From Bordetella genomosp. 9 (GTDB lineage Bacteria > Pseudomonadota > Gammaproteobacteria > Burkholderiales > Burkholderiaceae_B), in NCBI RefSeq assembly GCF_002119725.1, contig NZ_CP021109.1:1302001-1366000 (forward strand): a DNA stretch of 64,000 nucleotides. Reading direction: 5' to 3'. Position 1 is the stretch's first letter. Every line of letters starts with the position of its first letter. The notes beneath the pieces are model-generated. The model did no database searches and was not told the DNA's origin. It worked only from the letters and a program-made list of their open reading frames with translations. A program made the translations under genes and the position numbers. Positions 48,582 to 58,600 of the stretch are shown in pieces.

Positions 48582-49130
48582 TTACAGCGTTTCGCCGCCG
48601 ACCTTACGGTTGCAGGGGCAGAGCTCGTCGGTTTGCAGGCCGTCGAGCAGACGCAGGATTTCCTCGGGGTTGCGGCCGACGTTCAGGTTGTTCACCGACA
48701 CGTGCTGGATGACGTTGTCGGGATCGACGATGAAGGTCGCGCGCAGCGCCACGCCGGCGCCCTTTTCACGGATGCCCAGCTGGTCGACCAGCGAGCCAGT
48801 GGTGTCGCCGAACTGATAGTGACCCAGCTTGTTCAGGTCCGGGTGCTCACGGCGCCAGGCCAGCTTGACGAATTCGTTGTCCACGGAGCCGCCCAGCAGC
48901 ACGGCGTCACGGTCTTCGAATTCCTTGGCCAGCGCGTTGAAGCCGACGATTTCGGTGGGGCACACGAAGGTAAAGTCCTTCGGGTAGAAGTAGATCACCT
49001 TCCACTTGCCAGGGAACGAGCTCTCGGTGATGTCTTCGAACGCAGAGACGCCGTTTTCTTCGTGGTGGTTGAAGCCGGGCTTGACGCCGATGACCTTGAA
49101 GGGCTCGAGTTTGTCGCCAACAGTTTTCAT
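48582..49130 (-). CDS. ahpC: Alkyl hydroperoxide reductase AhpC (2-Cys peroxiredoxin)
   Basis: AhpC reduces hydrogen peroxide, organic peroxides and peroxynitrite. The peroxidatic Cys is residue 57 in the FTFVCPTE motif, and the resolving Cys is in the C-terminal ELCPCNRK segment. The 182-residue length and sequence fit the AhpE/AhpC group served by AhpD. The promoter lies in the AT-rich 49131-49215 stretch, which overlaps the 3' end of the sensor-kinase gene. Confidence 0.96.
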   Translation of the reverse strand: MKTVGDKLEPFKVIGVKPGFNHHEENGVSAFEDITESSFPGKWKVIYFYPKDFTFVCPTEIVGFNALAKEFEDRDAVLLGGSVDNEFVKLAWRREHPDLNKLGHYQFGDTTGSLVDQLGIREKGAGVALRATFIVDPDNVIQHVSVNNLNVGRNPEEILRLLDGLQTDELCPCNRKVGGETL

Positions 49131-49182
49131 GTGGACTCCTATGCGTTTGGGGTGATGAAACTCAGAACTAAATTTTACGCTA

Positions 49183-50574
49183 TTAAGATTCGCTGTCTAA
49201 TTGATAATTTCTAAGTCGGGCTTTGGGCAACTCTATCCTGGCCGTCAGGCCCCCGCCGGGCCGCGGCAGCATTTTCAGCGTTCCACCCACGTGCTTGAGA
49301 AGCCGTTCCACGATCGCCAGTCCCAGCCCCGCGCCGCTGACGCCCGTACGGGCGGCCTCGCCCCGCGAGAACGGGCGCAGCAGGCGGTCGACGTCGTCCG
49401 CCGCAATCCCGGGGCCGCGATCCGAAACCTCGATGGCGATGATATTGCCCTCGGATTGCACCGCCATGTACAGATGCGCCTGCCCGTCGCCCGAGCGGCC
49501 ATAGCGGCGGGCGTTCTCCAGCAGGTTGCTGACGATGCGCTTCAGGTCCAGTGCGGTGATGCGGGCGCGCAGACCCGGCGTGATCGACGCTTCGATTTCG
49601 CCCCCGGTCGACGCCGTGTGGCTGCGCTCGCGCTCGAGCAGCTCGCTGAGTACGCTGGACACATCCGTGGCCATTTGCGGCAAGGTCCCGGCCGGCCGTG
49701 CATACTCCATCAACTGTCCGATGCTGTGGTCGATCTGGGCAAGGTCGTCATCGATGGCCTGCCGCGCATCTTCGGACACCCCGCTCATTTCGATTTCCAG
49801 CCGCATGCGGGCCAGCGGCGTGCGCAGGTCATGCGAAATGCCGGCCAGCATCAGCTCCCGATCCGCCTCGGTCTGGCGGATGTCCCTGGCCATGCGGTTG
49901 AATGAAGCGTTGAGGTCGCGGATTTCGAGGGGGCCGTTTTCCGGCAGTGGCGCGGGCGTCTCCCCGCGCGACAGCACCTGGGCGGCGCGCGCCAGCCGCG
50001 ACAGCGGCCGGTTCACGAAGCCGACGCTGACCGCGGCCCCCACGAGCGAAAGCAGCAGGGCGGTGGCGCCCCAGCCCAGCCATTCGATGCCCCCGGTCAA
50101 TCCGATCTGCTCGCGTTCGAACACCAGCCAGTACAGGTCGTTATCGATGCGGAAGCTGACCCAGAACCCGGGTACCTGGTTGACGCCCCACGCGATCTGC
50201 GTATCCGGGCCGAAGCGGCTGCGGATATGGTCGGCCACGCGCTGCCAATAGTCGTCGTTGGGAAGCGGCTCGGCGAAATCCGTCAGTTCGCGCGGGTAGA
50301 CCTGGATGCCTTCGTTCGTCGCAAGGTCGAGCAGCAGCTTGCTGCGCTCGTCCGCCTGCGCGTAGACGAGCGCCGTGCGCGTGATGTTGACCGCCGTGAT
50401 GACGCGCTGCGCCATCTGGTTGGCGCGCGGGCCCAGCTCCATGCTGAAGAAGACCTGCAGCCAGGCGCCCAGGCTGACGAGCATCAAGGCCGCGAGAAGC
50501 AGAAACGTACGGCCGAACAGGCCCAGACGTATCCGCGACGTCATGGATTTGAGCGTGCTGCGAAAACGGAGCAT
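49183..50574 (-). CDS. risS: Sensor histidine kinase, RisS/EnvZ type
   Basis: This is a 463-residue inner-membrane sensor kinase. Helices at about 22-44 and 165-188 flank a periplasmic domain, followed by a HAMP domain, the phospho-acceptor His at 248 (GISHDLRTPLARM), and the ATPase domain with NLLENARRYG, DRGPGIA and GAGLGLAI. It is intact here. It lies 34 bases downstream of its regulator, matching the Bordetella risAS layout. The periplasmic signal is unknown. Confidence 0.9.
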   Translation of the reverse strand: MLRFRSTLKSMTSRIRLGLFGRTFLLLAALMLVSLGAWLQVFFSMELGPRANQMAQRVITAVNITRTALVYAQADERSKLLLDLATNEGIQVYPRELTDFAEPLPNDDYWQRVADHIRSRFGPDTQIAWGVNQVPGFWVSFRIDNDLYWLVFEREQIGLTGGIEWLGWGATALLLSLVGAAVSVGFVNRPLSRLARAAQVLSRGETPAPLPENGPLEIRDLNASFNRMARDIRQTEADRELMLAGISHDLRTPLARMRLEIEMSGVSEDARQAIDDDLAQIDHSIGQLMEYARPAGTLPQMATDVSSVLSELLERERSHTASTGGEIEASITPGLRARITALDLKRIVSNLLENARRYGRSGDGQAHLYMAVQSEGNIIAIEVSDRGPGIAADDVDRLLRPFSRGEAARTGVSGAGLGLAIVERLLKHVGGTLKMLPRPGGGLTARIELPKARLRNYQLDSES

Positions 50575-50608
50575 GTTGCGGCGTTCCTGCCCCGGGAACG
50601 ATCAGGTT

Positions 50609-51343
50609 TCAGCTGCCACCGTCCGGTACGAATACGTAGCCCAGGCCCCATACCGTCTGGATGAAGACCGGCTTGGAGGGATTCGGTTCGATGAGTTTGC
50701 GCAGGCGCGAGATCTGTACGTCCAGGCTGCGGTCGAACGCTTCGTATTCCCGGCCGCGCGCCAGTTCCATGAGCTTGTCGCGCGACAGCGGAATCTTGGG
50801 GTGGCGGGCGAAAACCTTCAGGACCGAAAATTCGCCCGTGGTGATGGGAACCTGTTCATTGTTGCGCGTGAGGGTGCGCGTGGAAAGGTTCAGGACGTAA
50901 GGCCCGAAGGCGATGGACTCGTTTTCCTGGCTCGGGGCGCCCGGGTGTTCTTCCGTGCCGCGGCGGCGCAGGATGGCATTGATGCGCGCAAGCAGCTCGC
51001 GCGGGTTGAACGGCTTGGAAAGGTAATCGTCCGCGCCCATTTCCAGGCCCACGATGCGATCGATTTCCTCGGCCTTGGCCGTCAGCATGATAATAGGCGT
51101 ATTGTCGTGCCCACCCCGGAGGCGACGGCAGATGGAAAGGCCGTCTTCGCCGGGCAGCATCAGGTCCAGCACCAGCAGGTCGAAATGCTCGCGCTGCCAG
51201 AGCTTGCCCATTTCCTTGGCGTCTTCCGCGACGAAGACGTTGAAGCCCTGTTCCGATAGATATCGCCGCAGCAGATCGCGCAGGCGGGGGTCGTCATCGA
51301 CAACGAGGACTTTGCGCGTCGGAGTGGTGTTTTGAGTATTCAT
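50609..51343 (-). CDS. risA: OmpR-family response regulator RisA
   Basis: The 244-residue regulator has a receiver with the acceptor Asp60 (LLVLDLMLPGEDG), the conserved Thr and Lys (LTAKAEE, LSKPFNPRE), and a winged-helix DNA-binding domain (SLDVQISRLRKLIEPNPSKP). The sequence fits RisA of Bordetella, whose phosphorylated form activates genes in response to cyclic-di-GMP and other cues. It is first in the operon with risS. Confidence 0.93.
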   Translation of the reverse strand: MNTQNTTPTRKVLVVDDDPRLRDLLRRYLSEQGFNVFVAEDAKEMGKLWQREHFDLLVLDLMLPGEDGLSICRRLRGGHDNTPIIMLTAKAEEIDRIVGLEMGADDYLSKPFNPRELLARINAILRRRGTEEHPGAPSQENESIAFGPYVLNLSTRTLTRNNEQVPITTGEFSVLKVFARHPKIPLSRDKLMELARGREYEAFDRSLDVQISRLRKLIEPNPSKPVFIQTVWGLGYVFVPDGGS

Positions 51344-51394
51344 GGCCGGAAATGTAACAGTGCCCGGAACGGCGGACTAGTGGGCGTTCACAAG

Positions 51395-51400
51395 ATATTA
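51395..51400 (-). promoter_or_regulatory. Possible risA -10
   Basis: TAATAT on the minus strand lies about 50 bases before the risA start in an AT-rich island. No convincing -35 is visible. Confidence 0.3.
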
Positions 51401-51460
51401 CACATTGGGCGAGATGGTTGAAATCCCCCTTACAAGCGAGGGCAAGTCTTTGGTATTACG

Positions 51461-51466
51461 TACAAT
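51461..51466 (+). promoter_or_regulatory. -10 hexamer immediately before tsaB
   Basis: TACAAT ends eight bases before the tsaB ATG, so the transcript would begin within two or three bases of the start codon. There is no Shine-Dalgarno sequence in between. Confidence 0.4.
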
Positions 51467-51474
51467 TCCGGCCT

Positions 51475-52863
51475 ATGACTTCCACTCTTTTGGCGCTTGA
51501 AACCTCGTCCTCGCGGTGCAGTGTGGCGCTGTTGCGGGACGGTCCCGGCGGCCTGTCCATCTCGGCGCTCGAGCACGATGGCGCGCAGGAACACGCCGAG
51601 CGCCTGTTGCCGATGGCGCGGGACTTGCTGCGCGATGCCGCTCTTGGCCCGGGCGATCTGAAGGCCGTCGCTTTCGGCCAGGGACCCGGCGCGTTTACCG
51701 GCTTGCGAGTGGCGTGCGGCGTGGCCCAGGGCATCGCGATGGCGCATGGCTTGCCAGTGGTGCCGATCGTCTCGCATCTGGCCGTGGCGGCCCAGGTGCC
51801 GGCCCGGCCGGAGCAGGCCATCGTGGTGGCGCTGGACGCCCGCATGTCGGAGGTCTACCTGGCGGTTTACCGCCGCACGCAAGGCGCAGCCGACAACACC
51901 CCCTGGGAAGTGCTGGCGGCGCCCATGCTGATCGCCGCGGCCGAAGCCGTGCCGTGGGTCGAGGGTCACTTGCCGCTATGGCGCGAGCGCACGGGACTGG
52001 TGTTGGAGCCGGTGCTGGCTGGTGATGCCTGGGAAAGTTACGCCGCCTTGATGGTGCCCAGCGCCGATTGGACCCGCTACGACGCACAGCGTCCGCATGC
52101 CCGCGACGTGGCCCGTCTGGCCTTGGAGGCCTGGAAGCGCGGCGAAGGCGTGCCGCCGGAGAACGCGGCGCCGCTTTACGTGCGCGATCGCGTCGCCTAC
52201 ACGACGGCGGAACGGCTGGCCGGACAGGGCGGCAACCCGAAGGCGCCGTCCGCGCTCCATGCATCGGCCGGCGCCCGGGCGAATCCCGCCGCGCCGAACA
52301 CCGCCCCGTCCGTCGCCCCCGCCTCGGCCGACGCTTCCTCGGGGGGCGCTTTGCTTCTTCCGCCGCATGCCGCTGCGGCCGATACGGAGGGCTTGCCGGT
52401 GGAAATGGCGCCCATGACGGCCCAGGATCTGGACGAAATGGCTCGTATCGAGGCTTCCGTCCAGGCATTCCCCTGGACGCGCCGCAATTTCGCCGACGCG
52501 CTGGCGGCTGGCTACGATACGTGCGTGTTGCGGCGTGCCGGCCAGGTGCTGGGGTTCTGCATCCTTATGCATGCCCCCGACGTCTCGCACCTGCTGGTTA
52601 TCGCCGTGGACAAACGGGCGCATCGCCAGGGTCTGGGTTCGCGTCTGATTGCCTGGTGCGTCGAACGGACGCGTCAACGCGGCATTGCCGGGCTGCTGCT
52701 GGAAGTCCGGCCTTCCAACGTAGGCGCTATCGCCTTCTACGAACGTCACGGCTTCCTGCACGTCGGCGTGCGGCGGGGCTATTACCCTGCGGGACGCGGC
52801 AAGCGGGAGGACGCGATGGTGATGCAGAAGGCCATCCCCGGCGTTGGGGACGGCCATGGCTGA
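51475..52863 (+). CDS. tsaB-rimI: Fused TsaB (t6A synthesis) and RimI (N-acetyltransferase)
   Basis: Residues about 1-240 are TsaB, the partner of TsaD in forming threonylcarbamoyladenosine at tRNA position 37 (LLALETSSSRCSVALL, then FGQGPGAFTGLRVACGVAQG). After an Ala/Pro-rich linker of about 60 residues, residues about 305-455 are the GNAT acetyltransferase RimI, which acetylates ribosomal protein S18 (EASVQAFPWTRRNFADAL, HRQGLGSRLIAWCV, EVRPSNVGAIAFYERHGF). The two are separate genes in E. coli. The start at MTSTLLALE is family-typical. It overlaps the uracil-glycosylase gene by eight bases. Confidence 0.93.
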   Translation: MTSTLLALETSSSRCSVALLRDGPGGLSISALEHDGAQEHAERLLPMARDLLRDAALGPGDLKAVAFGQGPGAFTGLRVACGVAQGIAMAHGLPVVPIVSHLAVAAQVPARPEQAIVVALDARMSEVYLAVYRRTQGAADNTPWEVLAAPMLIAAAEAVPWVEGHLPLWRERTGLVLEPVLAGDAWESYAALMVPSADWTRYDAQRPHARDVARLALEAWKRGEGVPPENAAPLYVRDRVAYTTAERLAGQGGNPKAPSALHASAGARANPAAPNTAPSVAPASADASSGGALLLPPHAAAADTEGLPVEMAPMTAQDLDEMARIEASVQAFPWTRRNFADALAAGYDTCVLRRAGQVLGFCILMHAPDVSHLLVIAVDKRAHRQGLGSRLIAWCVERTRQRGIAGLLLEVRPSNVGAIAFYERHGFLHVGVRRGYYPAGRGKREDAMVMQKAIPGVGDGHG

Positions 52864-53890
52864 TCTGTCGGCGATGCCTGGAGCACCCCGCCTGAATCCG
52901 CTCCAGCGCGCCTGGCTGCGCGAGCTGGGCATGGAGAAGATCTGGCTGCGGCAGGAATCGGGTCAGCCTGCCGATGCGACGCCCGCACGCGGCCCCCTGA
53001 CGGTCCCTGCATCACCGTCCTCGCGACAGGTTCAACCGGCGCCGGCCGCGGCGCCGACAGCCGTGCGGGATGCCGGGGGCGTGCCGCCAGGCGCCTCATC
53101 CCTCGAGCAGGATACGCGGAGCGTGTCGGCCGGCCCGGCCGGGCCGGCGGGCGTCGCGATGCCGCAGGCCCGGGCGAACGGCCCGGCGCCCGCCGCGGAC
53201 ACGCCCGTAGCGTCGCCGGGCAAGATTGCCGCCCCATCACGGCCCGTCCGGCCTGCCAGCCCTGTGGCGCCATCCGCGAAGGACCCGGCCGCGCCAGCGC
53301 AGCCCGCGCCCACGCCCGAAGCTTTGGCCGCCATGGACATGGAAACCTTGCGCGGCTGCGTAGCGGCGTGTACGGCCTGCGGGCTGTGCCGCGGCAGGCG
53401 GCAGGCGGTGTTCGGCATGGGGCCGGCGCCCGAGCAGGTGCGATGGCTGGTGGTCGGCGAAGCCCCAGGGGAGCAGGAGGACCGGCAGGGTTTGCCGTTC
53501 GTCGGCCGTTCTGGGCAATTGCTGGATGCCATGCTGGCCGCCGTCGGCATGAGCCGCGAGCGCGACGTCTATATCGCCAACGTGATCAAGTGCCGCCCGC
53601 CCGGCAACCGCAATCCGAAGCCGGAGGAGATCGCCGCGTGCAGTCCCTACCTGATGCGGCAGATTGCCTTGTTGAAACCCGAACGTATCCTGGTGCTGGG
53701 CCGCTTCGCAGCGCAGACTTTGTTGGGGACCGACGCGGCCATCTCCGGGCTGCGTGGCCGAGTCCATATCTTGAAAACCGACGGCCGGGACATTCCGGTT
53801 GTGGTGAGCTACCACCCCGCGTATCTATTGCGCAGTCCAGCGGAAAAAGCGCGCGCCTGGCAGGACCTGCGGCTCGCTCTGAATCTCTAG
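52856..53890 (+). CDS. Family 4-type uracil-DNA glycosylase with long N-terminal linker
   Basis: This iron-sulphur uracil-DNA glycosylase removes uracil from DNA. Cluster cysteines include those in the CVAACTACGLC segment (Cys168-178), with others in NVIKCRPPGNRNPKP and AACSPYL. The catalytic motif A is GEAPGEQED (201-209), and motif B is SYHPAYLLR near the C-terminus. Residues about 35-150 are Pro/Ala-rich and look disordered. The start at MADLSAMPG overlaps the tsaB-rimI end; the frame could also begin at a GTG at 52844. Cotranscription with tsaB-rimI is likely. Confidence 0.92.
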   Translation: MADLSAMPGAPRLNPLQRAWLRELGMEKIWLRQESGQPADATPARGPLTVPASPSSRQVQPAPAAAPTAVRDAGGVPPGASSLEQDTRSVSAGPAGPAGVAMPQARANGPAPAADTPVASPGKIAAPSRPVRPASPVAPSAKDPAAPAQPAPTPEALAAMDMETLRGCVAACTACGLCRGRRQAVFGMGPAPEQVRWLVVGEAPGEQEDRQGLPFVGRSGQLLDAMLAAVGMSRERDVYIANVIKCRPPGNRNPKPEEIAACSPYLMRQIALLKPERILVLGRFAAQTLLGTDAAISGLRGRVHILKTDGRDIPVVVSYHPAYLLRSPAEKARAWQDLRLALNL

Positions 53891-53915
53891 CGCGCGCCGC
53901 ACGCGGTGCGGCGGC

Positions 53916-55238
53916 TCAGTGGACGCGGCCTTCCAGCGCCTGCCCGTGGCCTTCCTGGCCAATCTGCGACAGCAGCTCGGGCCGCGATTGCAGATTGCGG
54001 TGGCTCCAGCGCATGAAGATCAGCATCAGGATCGCAACGATGGAGCCGAAGATCACGATGACGATGCCGATGGGCAATTGCAGCCACAGCAGCACGGTAT
54101 AGATGGCGACCATGAGCAGGATGTTGAGCTGCTCATTGAAATTCTGCACGGCGATGGAGTGGCCCGCTGATAGCAGCACGTGGCCGCGGTGCTGCAACAG
54201 CGCGTTCATCGGCACCACGAAAAACCCGGCCAGGCCGCCGACGATCAGCAGCAGCAGGTACACGCTCCAGGTCGCGTGCACCAATGGCATCAGCAGCACC
54301 ACCAGGCCCATCGCGGCGCCCACTGGAAGCACGCTCAGCGCCTTGCGCAGCGGAATCCGGCCGGCCAGGATGGACCCGATCACAGTGCCCACCGCCGCCA
54401 CGCCCATCAGAATCGACGCCTGGTCCAGCCGGTATCCCAGCTGGCTGCGGCCCCATTCGATCACGATCAGTTGCAGCGTGGCGCCGGCGCCCCAGAACAG
54501 CGTGGTCACGGCCAGCGAGATCTGGCCGAGTTTGTCTTTCCATAGGACGCGGACATAGCCGCCGAACGTCCGGATCAAACGGATGGGGTTCTTTTGCTGG
54601 GGCGGATATCGCACGTGGGTGTGCGGAATGAGCAGGTTGCACACCGAGGCCAGCAGATATACGCCCGCGATGACGAGGATGGCGGCCTCGGCGGGCGTGC
54701 GCACCAGTCTGCCGCTCACGGGGTGGCTCAGGATGATCTGTGAAATCTCCGGCGATATGAGCGCGCCGCCAAGCACGGTGCCGAGGATGATTGAAATGAC
54801 GGTCAGACCTTCGATCCAGCTATTGCCCTTGACGAGCAGTTCGGGCGGCAGCATTTCGGTGACGATGCCGTACTTCGCCGGCGAGTAGGCCGCGGCGCCC
54901 ACGCCGACCAGCGCATATGCGACGCAGATCAGATAGGTTTGCCCCGTGTGCGGCAGGCCCAGGCTTGCATAGGAGAACATGAGCAGACAGCCCGCCACCT
55001 TCAGCGCATTGGTGGCGAACATCACGCGGCCCTTGGGGTAGGAGTCGGCCACGGCGCCTACGAAAGCCGCCAGAAGCACATAGGCCAGCGCGAACGACCA
55101 TTTCATGATTGGCGCCATCCAATCGGGCCCATGCAGTTCCTGGATCAGGGCAATCGCAGCGATGAAAAGGGCATTATCCGCCAGCGAGGAAAGGGCCTGC
55201 GCGGCCATGACCAGATAAAAACCTCGTTTCAAAGACAT
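53916..55238 (-). CDS. lplT: Lysophospholipid transporter LplT
   Basis: LplT is an inner-membrane flippase of the MFS that imports lysophosphatidylethanolamine for re-acylation. The 440-residue protein has twelve helices and the family opening RGFYLVMAAQALSSLADNAL, then ALVGVGAAAYSPAKYGIVTE. The start MSLKRG has GGGGA upstream; a GTG four codons earlier is possible. The acyltransferase partner (aas) that follows in E. coli is not adjacent here. The gene is divergent from smc. Confidence 0.92.
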   Translation of the reverse strand: MSLKRGFYLVMAAQALSSLADNALFIAAIALIQELHGPDWMAPIMKWSFALAYVLLAAFVGAVADSYPKGRVMFATNALKVAGCLLMFSYASLGLPHTGQTYLICVAYALVGVGAAAYSPAKYGIVTEMLPPELLVKGNSWIEGLTVISIILGTVLGGALISPEISQIILSHPVSGRLVRTPAEAAILVIAGVYLLASVCNLLIPHTHVRYPPQQKNPIRLIRTFGGYVRVLWKDKLGQISLAVTTLFWGAGATLQLIVIEWGRSQLGYRLDQASILMGVAAVGTVIGSILAGRIPLRKALSVLPVGAAMGLVVLLMPLVHATWSVYLLLLIVGGLAGFFVVPMNALLQHRGHVLLSAGHSIAVQNFNEQLNILLMVAIYTVLLWLQLPIGIVIVIFGSIVAILMLIFMRWSHRNLQSRPELLSQIGQEGHGQALEGRVH

Positions 55239-55610
55239 GTCCCCATTCACGTTGCCGGGTCAGTATCCGGCAGCGGCCGCGGTCTGGATAGCCCCAGTCC
55301 CGAAAAATTGTCAGCGAGTATAGCGTCCGCGCAGGGCAGGTCGCCTCGGATTTGCCCTATGGCGGGGCAGCGCCGCGAAGTTTGCCGCGCGGCGGCGCCG
55401 CCATGGCCGGGCAGCGCGTGCCGGAATGGCGCGCCGCAAAGGCGAGCCGCATGCGGGACCGGCGGGCGGTGGGGTATCATAAGCCCCGAAAAAAAGGCCG
55501 GTGCCCGCTGGGCCGGCCCATGGATATCGGCCCTGCGGGGCCGATTTGCCATGCGGGCGGCAGGTCCGTTCAACGCCTCGTTCAACTCTCCGGTCCGTCA
55601 AACAGATACT
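55239..55610. other. Divergent spacer between lplT and smc
   Basis: No gene is supported in these 372 bases. A minus-strand TATACT (55322-55317) is a good -10 for lplT, with a leader of about 70 bases. A plus-strand TATCAT (55475-55480) could serve smc, giving a leader of about 125 bases. Neither has a good -35. An A7 run (55489 onwards) follows the smc -10. Confidence 0.4.
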
Positions 55611-58600
55611 GTGCGTCTCACCCAGATAAAACTCGCCGGCTTCAAGTCGTTCGTCGATCCCACGGTCATCCCGGTCCCGAGCCAGCTGGTCGGCGTCGTG
55701 GGCCCCAACGGCTGCGGCAAATCGAACATCATCGACGCGGTTCGCTGGGTCCTGGGCGAGGCCAAGGCCTCGGAGCTGCGCGGCGAGTCCATGCAGGACG
55801 TGATCTTCAACGGATCCGGCAACCGCAAGCCGGCTGCGCGCGCCTCGGTGGAAATGGTCTTCGACAACAGCGAAGGCCGCGCCGCCGGGCAGTGGAGCAC
55901 GTATTCCGAAATCTCGGTGCGCCGCGTGCTCACGCGCGACGGCACGAGCAGCTATTTCATCAACAACCAGCAGGTGCGCCGCCGCGATATCCACGATATC
56001 TTCCTCGGCACCGGGCTGGGCGCGCGCGGTTACGCCATCATCGGCCAGGGCATGATCAACCGCCTGATCGAGGCGCGCCCCGAAGAACTGCGGGTGTTTC
56101 TGGAAGAGGCGGCCGGCGTCTCGCGCTACAAGGAAAGGCGCCGGGAAACCGAAAACCGCCTGTCGGATACGCGCGAAAACCTGACGCGGGTCGAGGACAT
56201 CCTGCGCGAACTCAATAGCCAGCTCGAAAAACTGGAGGCCCAGGCCGAAGTGGCGCGCGAATACCGCGAGCTGCAGGCCGACGGCGAGCGCAAGCAGCAT
56301 GCGCTCTGGTTCTTGAAGGAATCCGGCGCGCGCGAGGAGCGTCAGAAGAAAGCGCAGGAAATCGAAAAGGCGCAGAACGAGCTGGAAGCCGCGATCGCCG
56401 AATTGCGCGCGGGCGAAGCCGCGCTGGAATCGCGGCGGCAGGCCCATTATGCGGCCAGCGACCAGGTGCATGCCGCCCAGGGCCTGCTTTACGAGGCGAA
56501 CGCGCAGGTCAGCCGGCTCGAGGCTGAAATCCGCCACGTGGTGGAATCACGCAACCGGCTGCAGGCGCGGCGCGAACAACTGCGCCAGCAGATCGAGGAA
56601 TGGGAGGCGCAGCAGACGCATTGCGCCGAGCAGATCGCCCAGGCCGAGGAAGACCTGGCCGTTGCCGGAGAACGCGCCCAGGAAGCGCGCGCAATGGCCG
56701 AAGATGCGCAGGCATCGCTGCCCTCGGTCGAAGCCAGGGTGCGCGAGGCGGCCCAGGGCCGCGACGGCATGCGCAGCGCGCTGGCCCGTGTCGAACAGGA
56801 GCTGGCCCTGGTGGCCCAGAGCCAGCGCGATGCCGACCGGCAGTTGCAGGCGCTGGAGCAGCGCCGCGAGCGTGTGCAGCAGGAAATGCGCGATCTGCAG
56901 ACGCCGGATCCGGCGCGCCTGGAGGAATTGGCCGGCGCGCTGGCGGCGGGGCAGGAACAGCTGGATGCCGCCCAGGAAGAACTGGCGTCGCTGGAAGCCC
57001 GCCTGCCCGAAGCGGATGCGGAACGCGGCCGCGCCCAGGCGGCGGCGCAACAGGAAGCGCAAACCGTCGCCCGCCTGGAAGCCCGCCTGGCGGCGCTGGT
57101 CAAGCTGCAGGAAGACGTACAGAAGCAGGGCGCGCTGGAACCGTGGCTGGCGAAGCACGAGCTGGCCGGCATGGCGCGCCTGTGGCAGAAGCTGCATATC
57201 GAGGCCGGCTGGGAAAACGCGCTCGAGGCGGCCCTGCGCGAACGCATGGCGGCGCTGGAAGTGCGCAGCCTGGACTGGGCCAAGGCCTTCGCCGACGATG
57301 CGCCGCCGGCGCGATTGGCGTTCTATCAGCTTCCGCCCGCGGCCCCCGCGCCGGCGGCCGCGCCGGGCCTGCAACCGCTGACGGCGCTGCTGCGCATCAC
57401 GGACGCGGACCTGCGGACCCTGATGAACGACTGGCTGCGCGATATCTACGTTGCCGACAGTCTGGGCCAGGCGCTGGCCGAGCGCGCGGCACTGCCGCCG
57501 GGCGGCGCCTACGTCGTGAAGGGCGGACACCTGGTGGACGCCCACAGCGTGCGGTTCTATGCGGCCGATTCCGAACAGGCCGGCATGCTGGCGCGCCAGC
57601 AGGAAATCGAGAACCTGCAGCGCGAACTCAAGGCGCAGCAGCTCATCGCCGATCAGAGCCGTGCCGCCGTCGCGCGCAGCGAGGCCGCGTGGCAGCAGGT
57701 GTCGCAGGCCCTCGTGCCCGCGCGTCAGCGCGTCGCCGAGCTCACCCGCCGGGTGCACGACATCCAATTGGAGTATTCCCGGCTGCAGCAGCAGGCGGAA
57801 CAATCGGGGGAACGCGGCGCCCGCCTGCGCGAGGATCTGGCCGAAATTTCCGCGCAGGAAGAAGAACTGCGCGCGGCGCGCGAAGACGCCGAGGTGCGTT
57901 TCGAAACGCTGGACCAGGAATTGGCAGAACACCAGTCGCGTTTCGCCGATGCGGAAATCGAAGGCGAAAGCCTGGCCGCACAGGCCGAGGCGGCTCGCGC
58001 CCGTTTGCGCGAACTCGAGCGCGGCGTGCACGAATCGGAATTCGCCCAACGCGGTATCGAAGCGCGCATCCAGGACCTGCGGCGAAACCAGCAGCTGGCG
58101 GCCGATCAGAGCCAGCGGGCGCGCGCGGAACTGGAGCAGTTGCAGGGCGAACTGTCCGAGCTGGACGCATCGGCGTCCCAGGCCGGTTTGCAGGACGCGC
58201 TGGAGCTGCGCGCCGAGCGCGAAGAGGCCCTGGCGCGTGCGCGGATCGAGATGGACAACCTCGGCGCCCAGCTGCGGGGCGCCGATGAGGACCGCATCCG
58301 TCTGGAGCAATCGCTGGAGCCGCGACGCGCGCGCATCATGGAGCTGCAGTTGCAGGAACAGGCCGCGCGGCTGGCCGAGGAGCAGTTCAGCGAGCAGCTG
58401 AATGCCCGCGAGGTGGACCGCCAGGCGCTGGCGCAGTCGCTGGAATCCATGCCGGACGAATGGCGCCGCACCAGCTGGCTGCAATCGGAAGTGACCCGGA
58501 TTTCCCGCCAGATCGATGCGCTGGGTTCGGTGAACCTGGCGGCGCTGGACGAACTCGCGACGTCGCGCGAACGGAAGGAGTTCCTGGACTCCCAGCAGCA

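Noticed and set aside
49131..49215. A possible OxyR site upstream of ahpC
   Set aside because: The AT-rich stretch has only scattered partial matches to the four spaced ATAG/CTAT elements, too weak to annotate.
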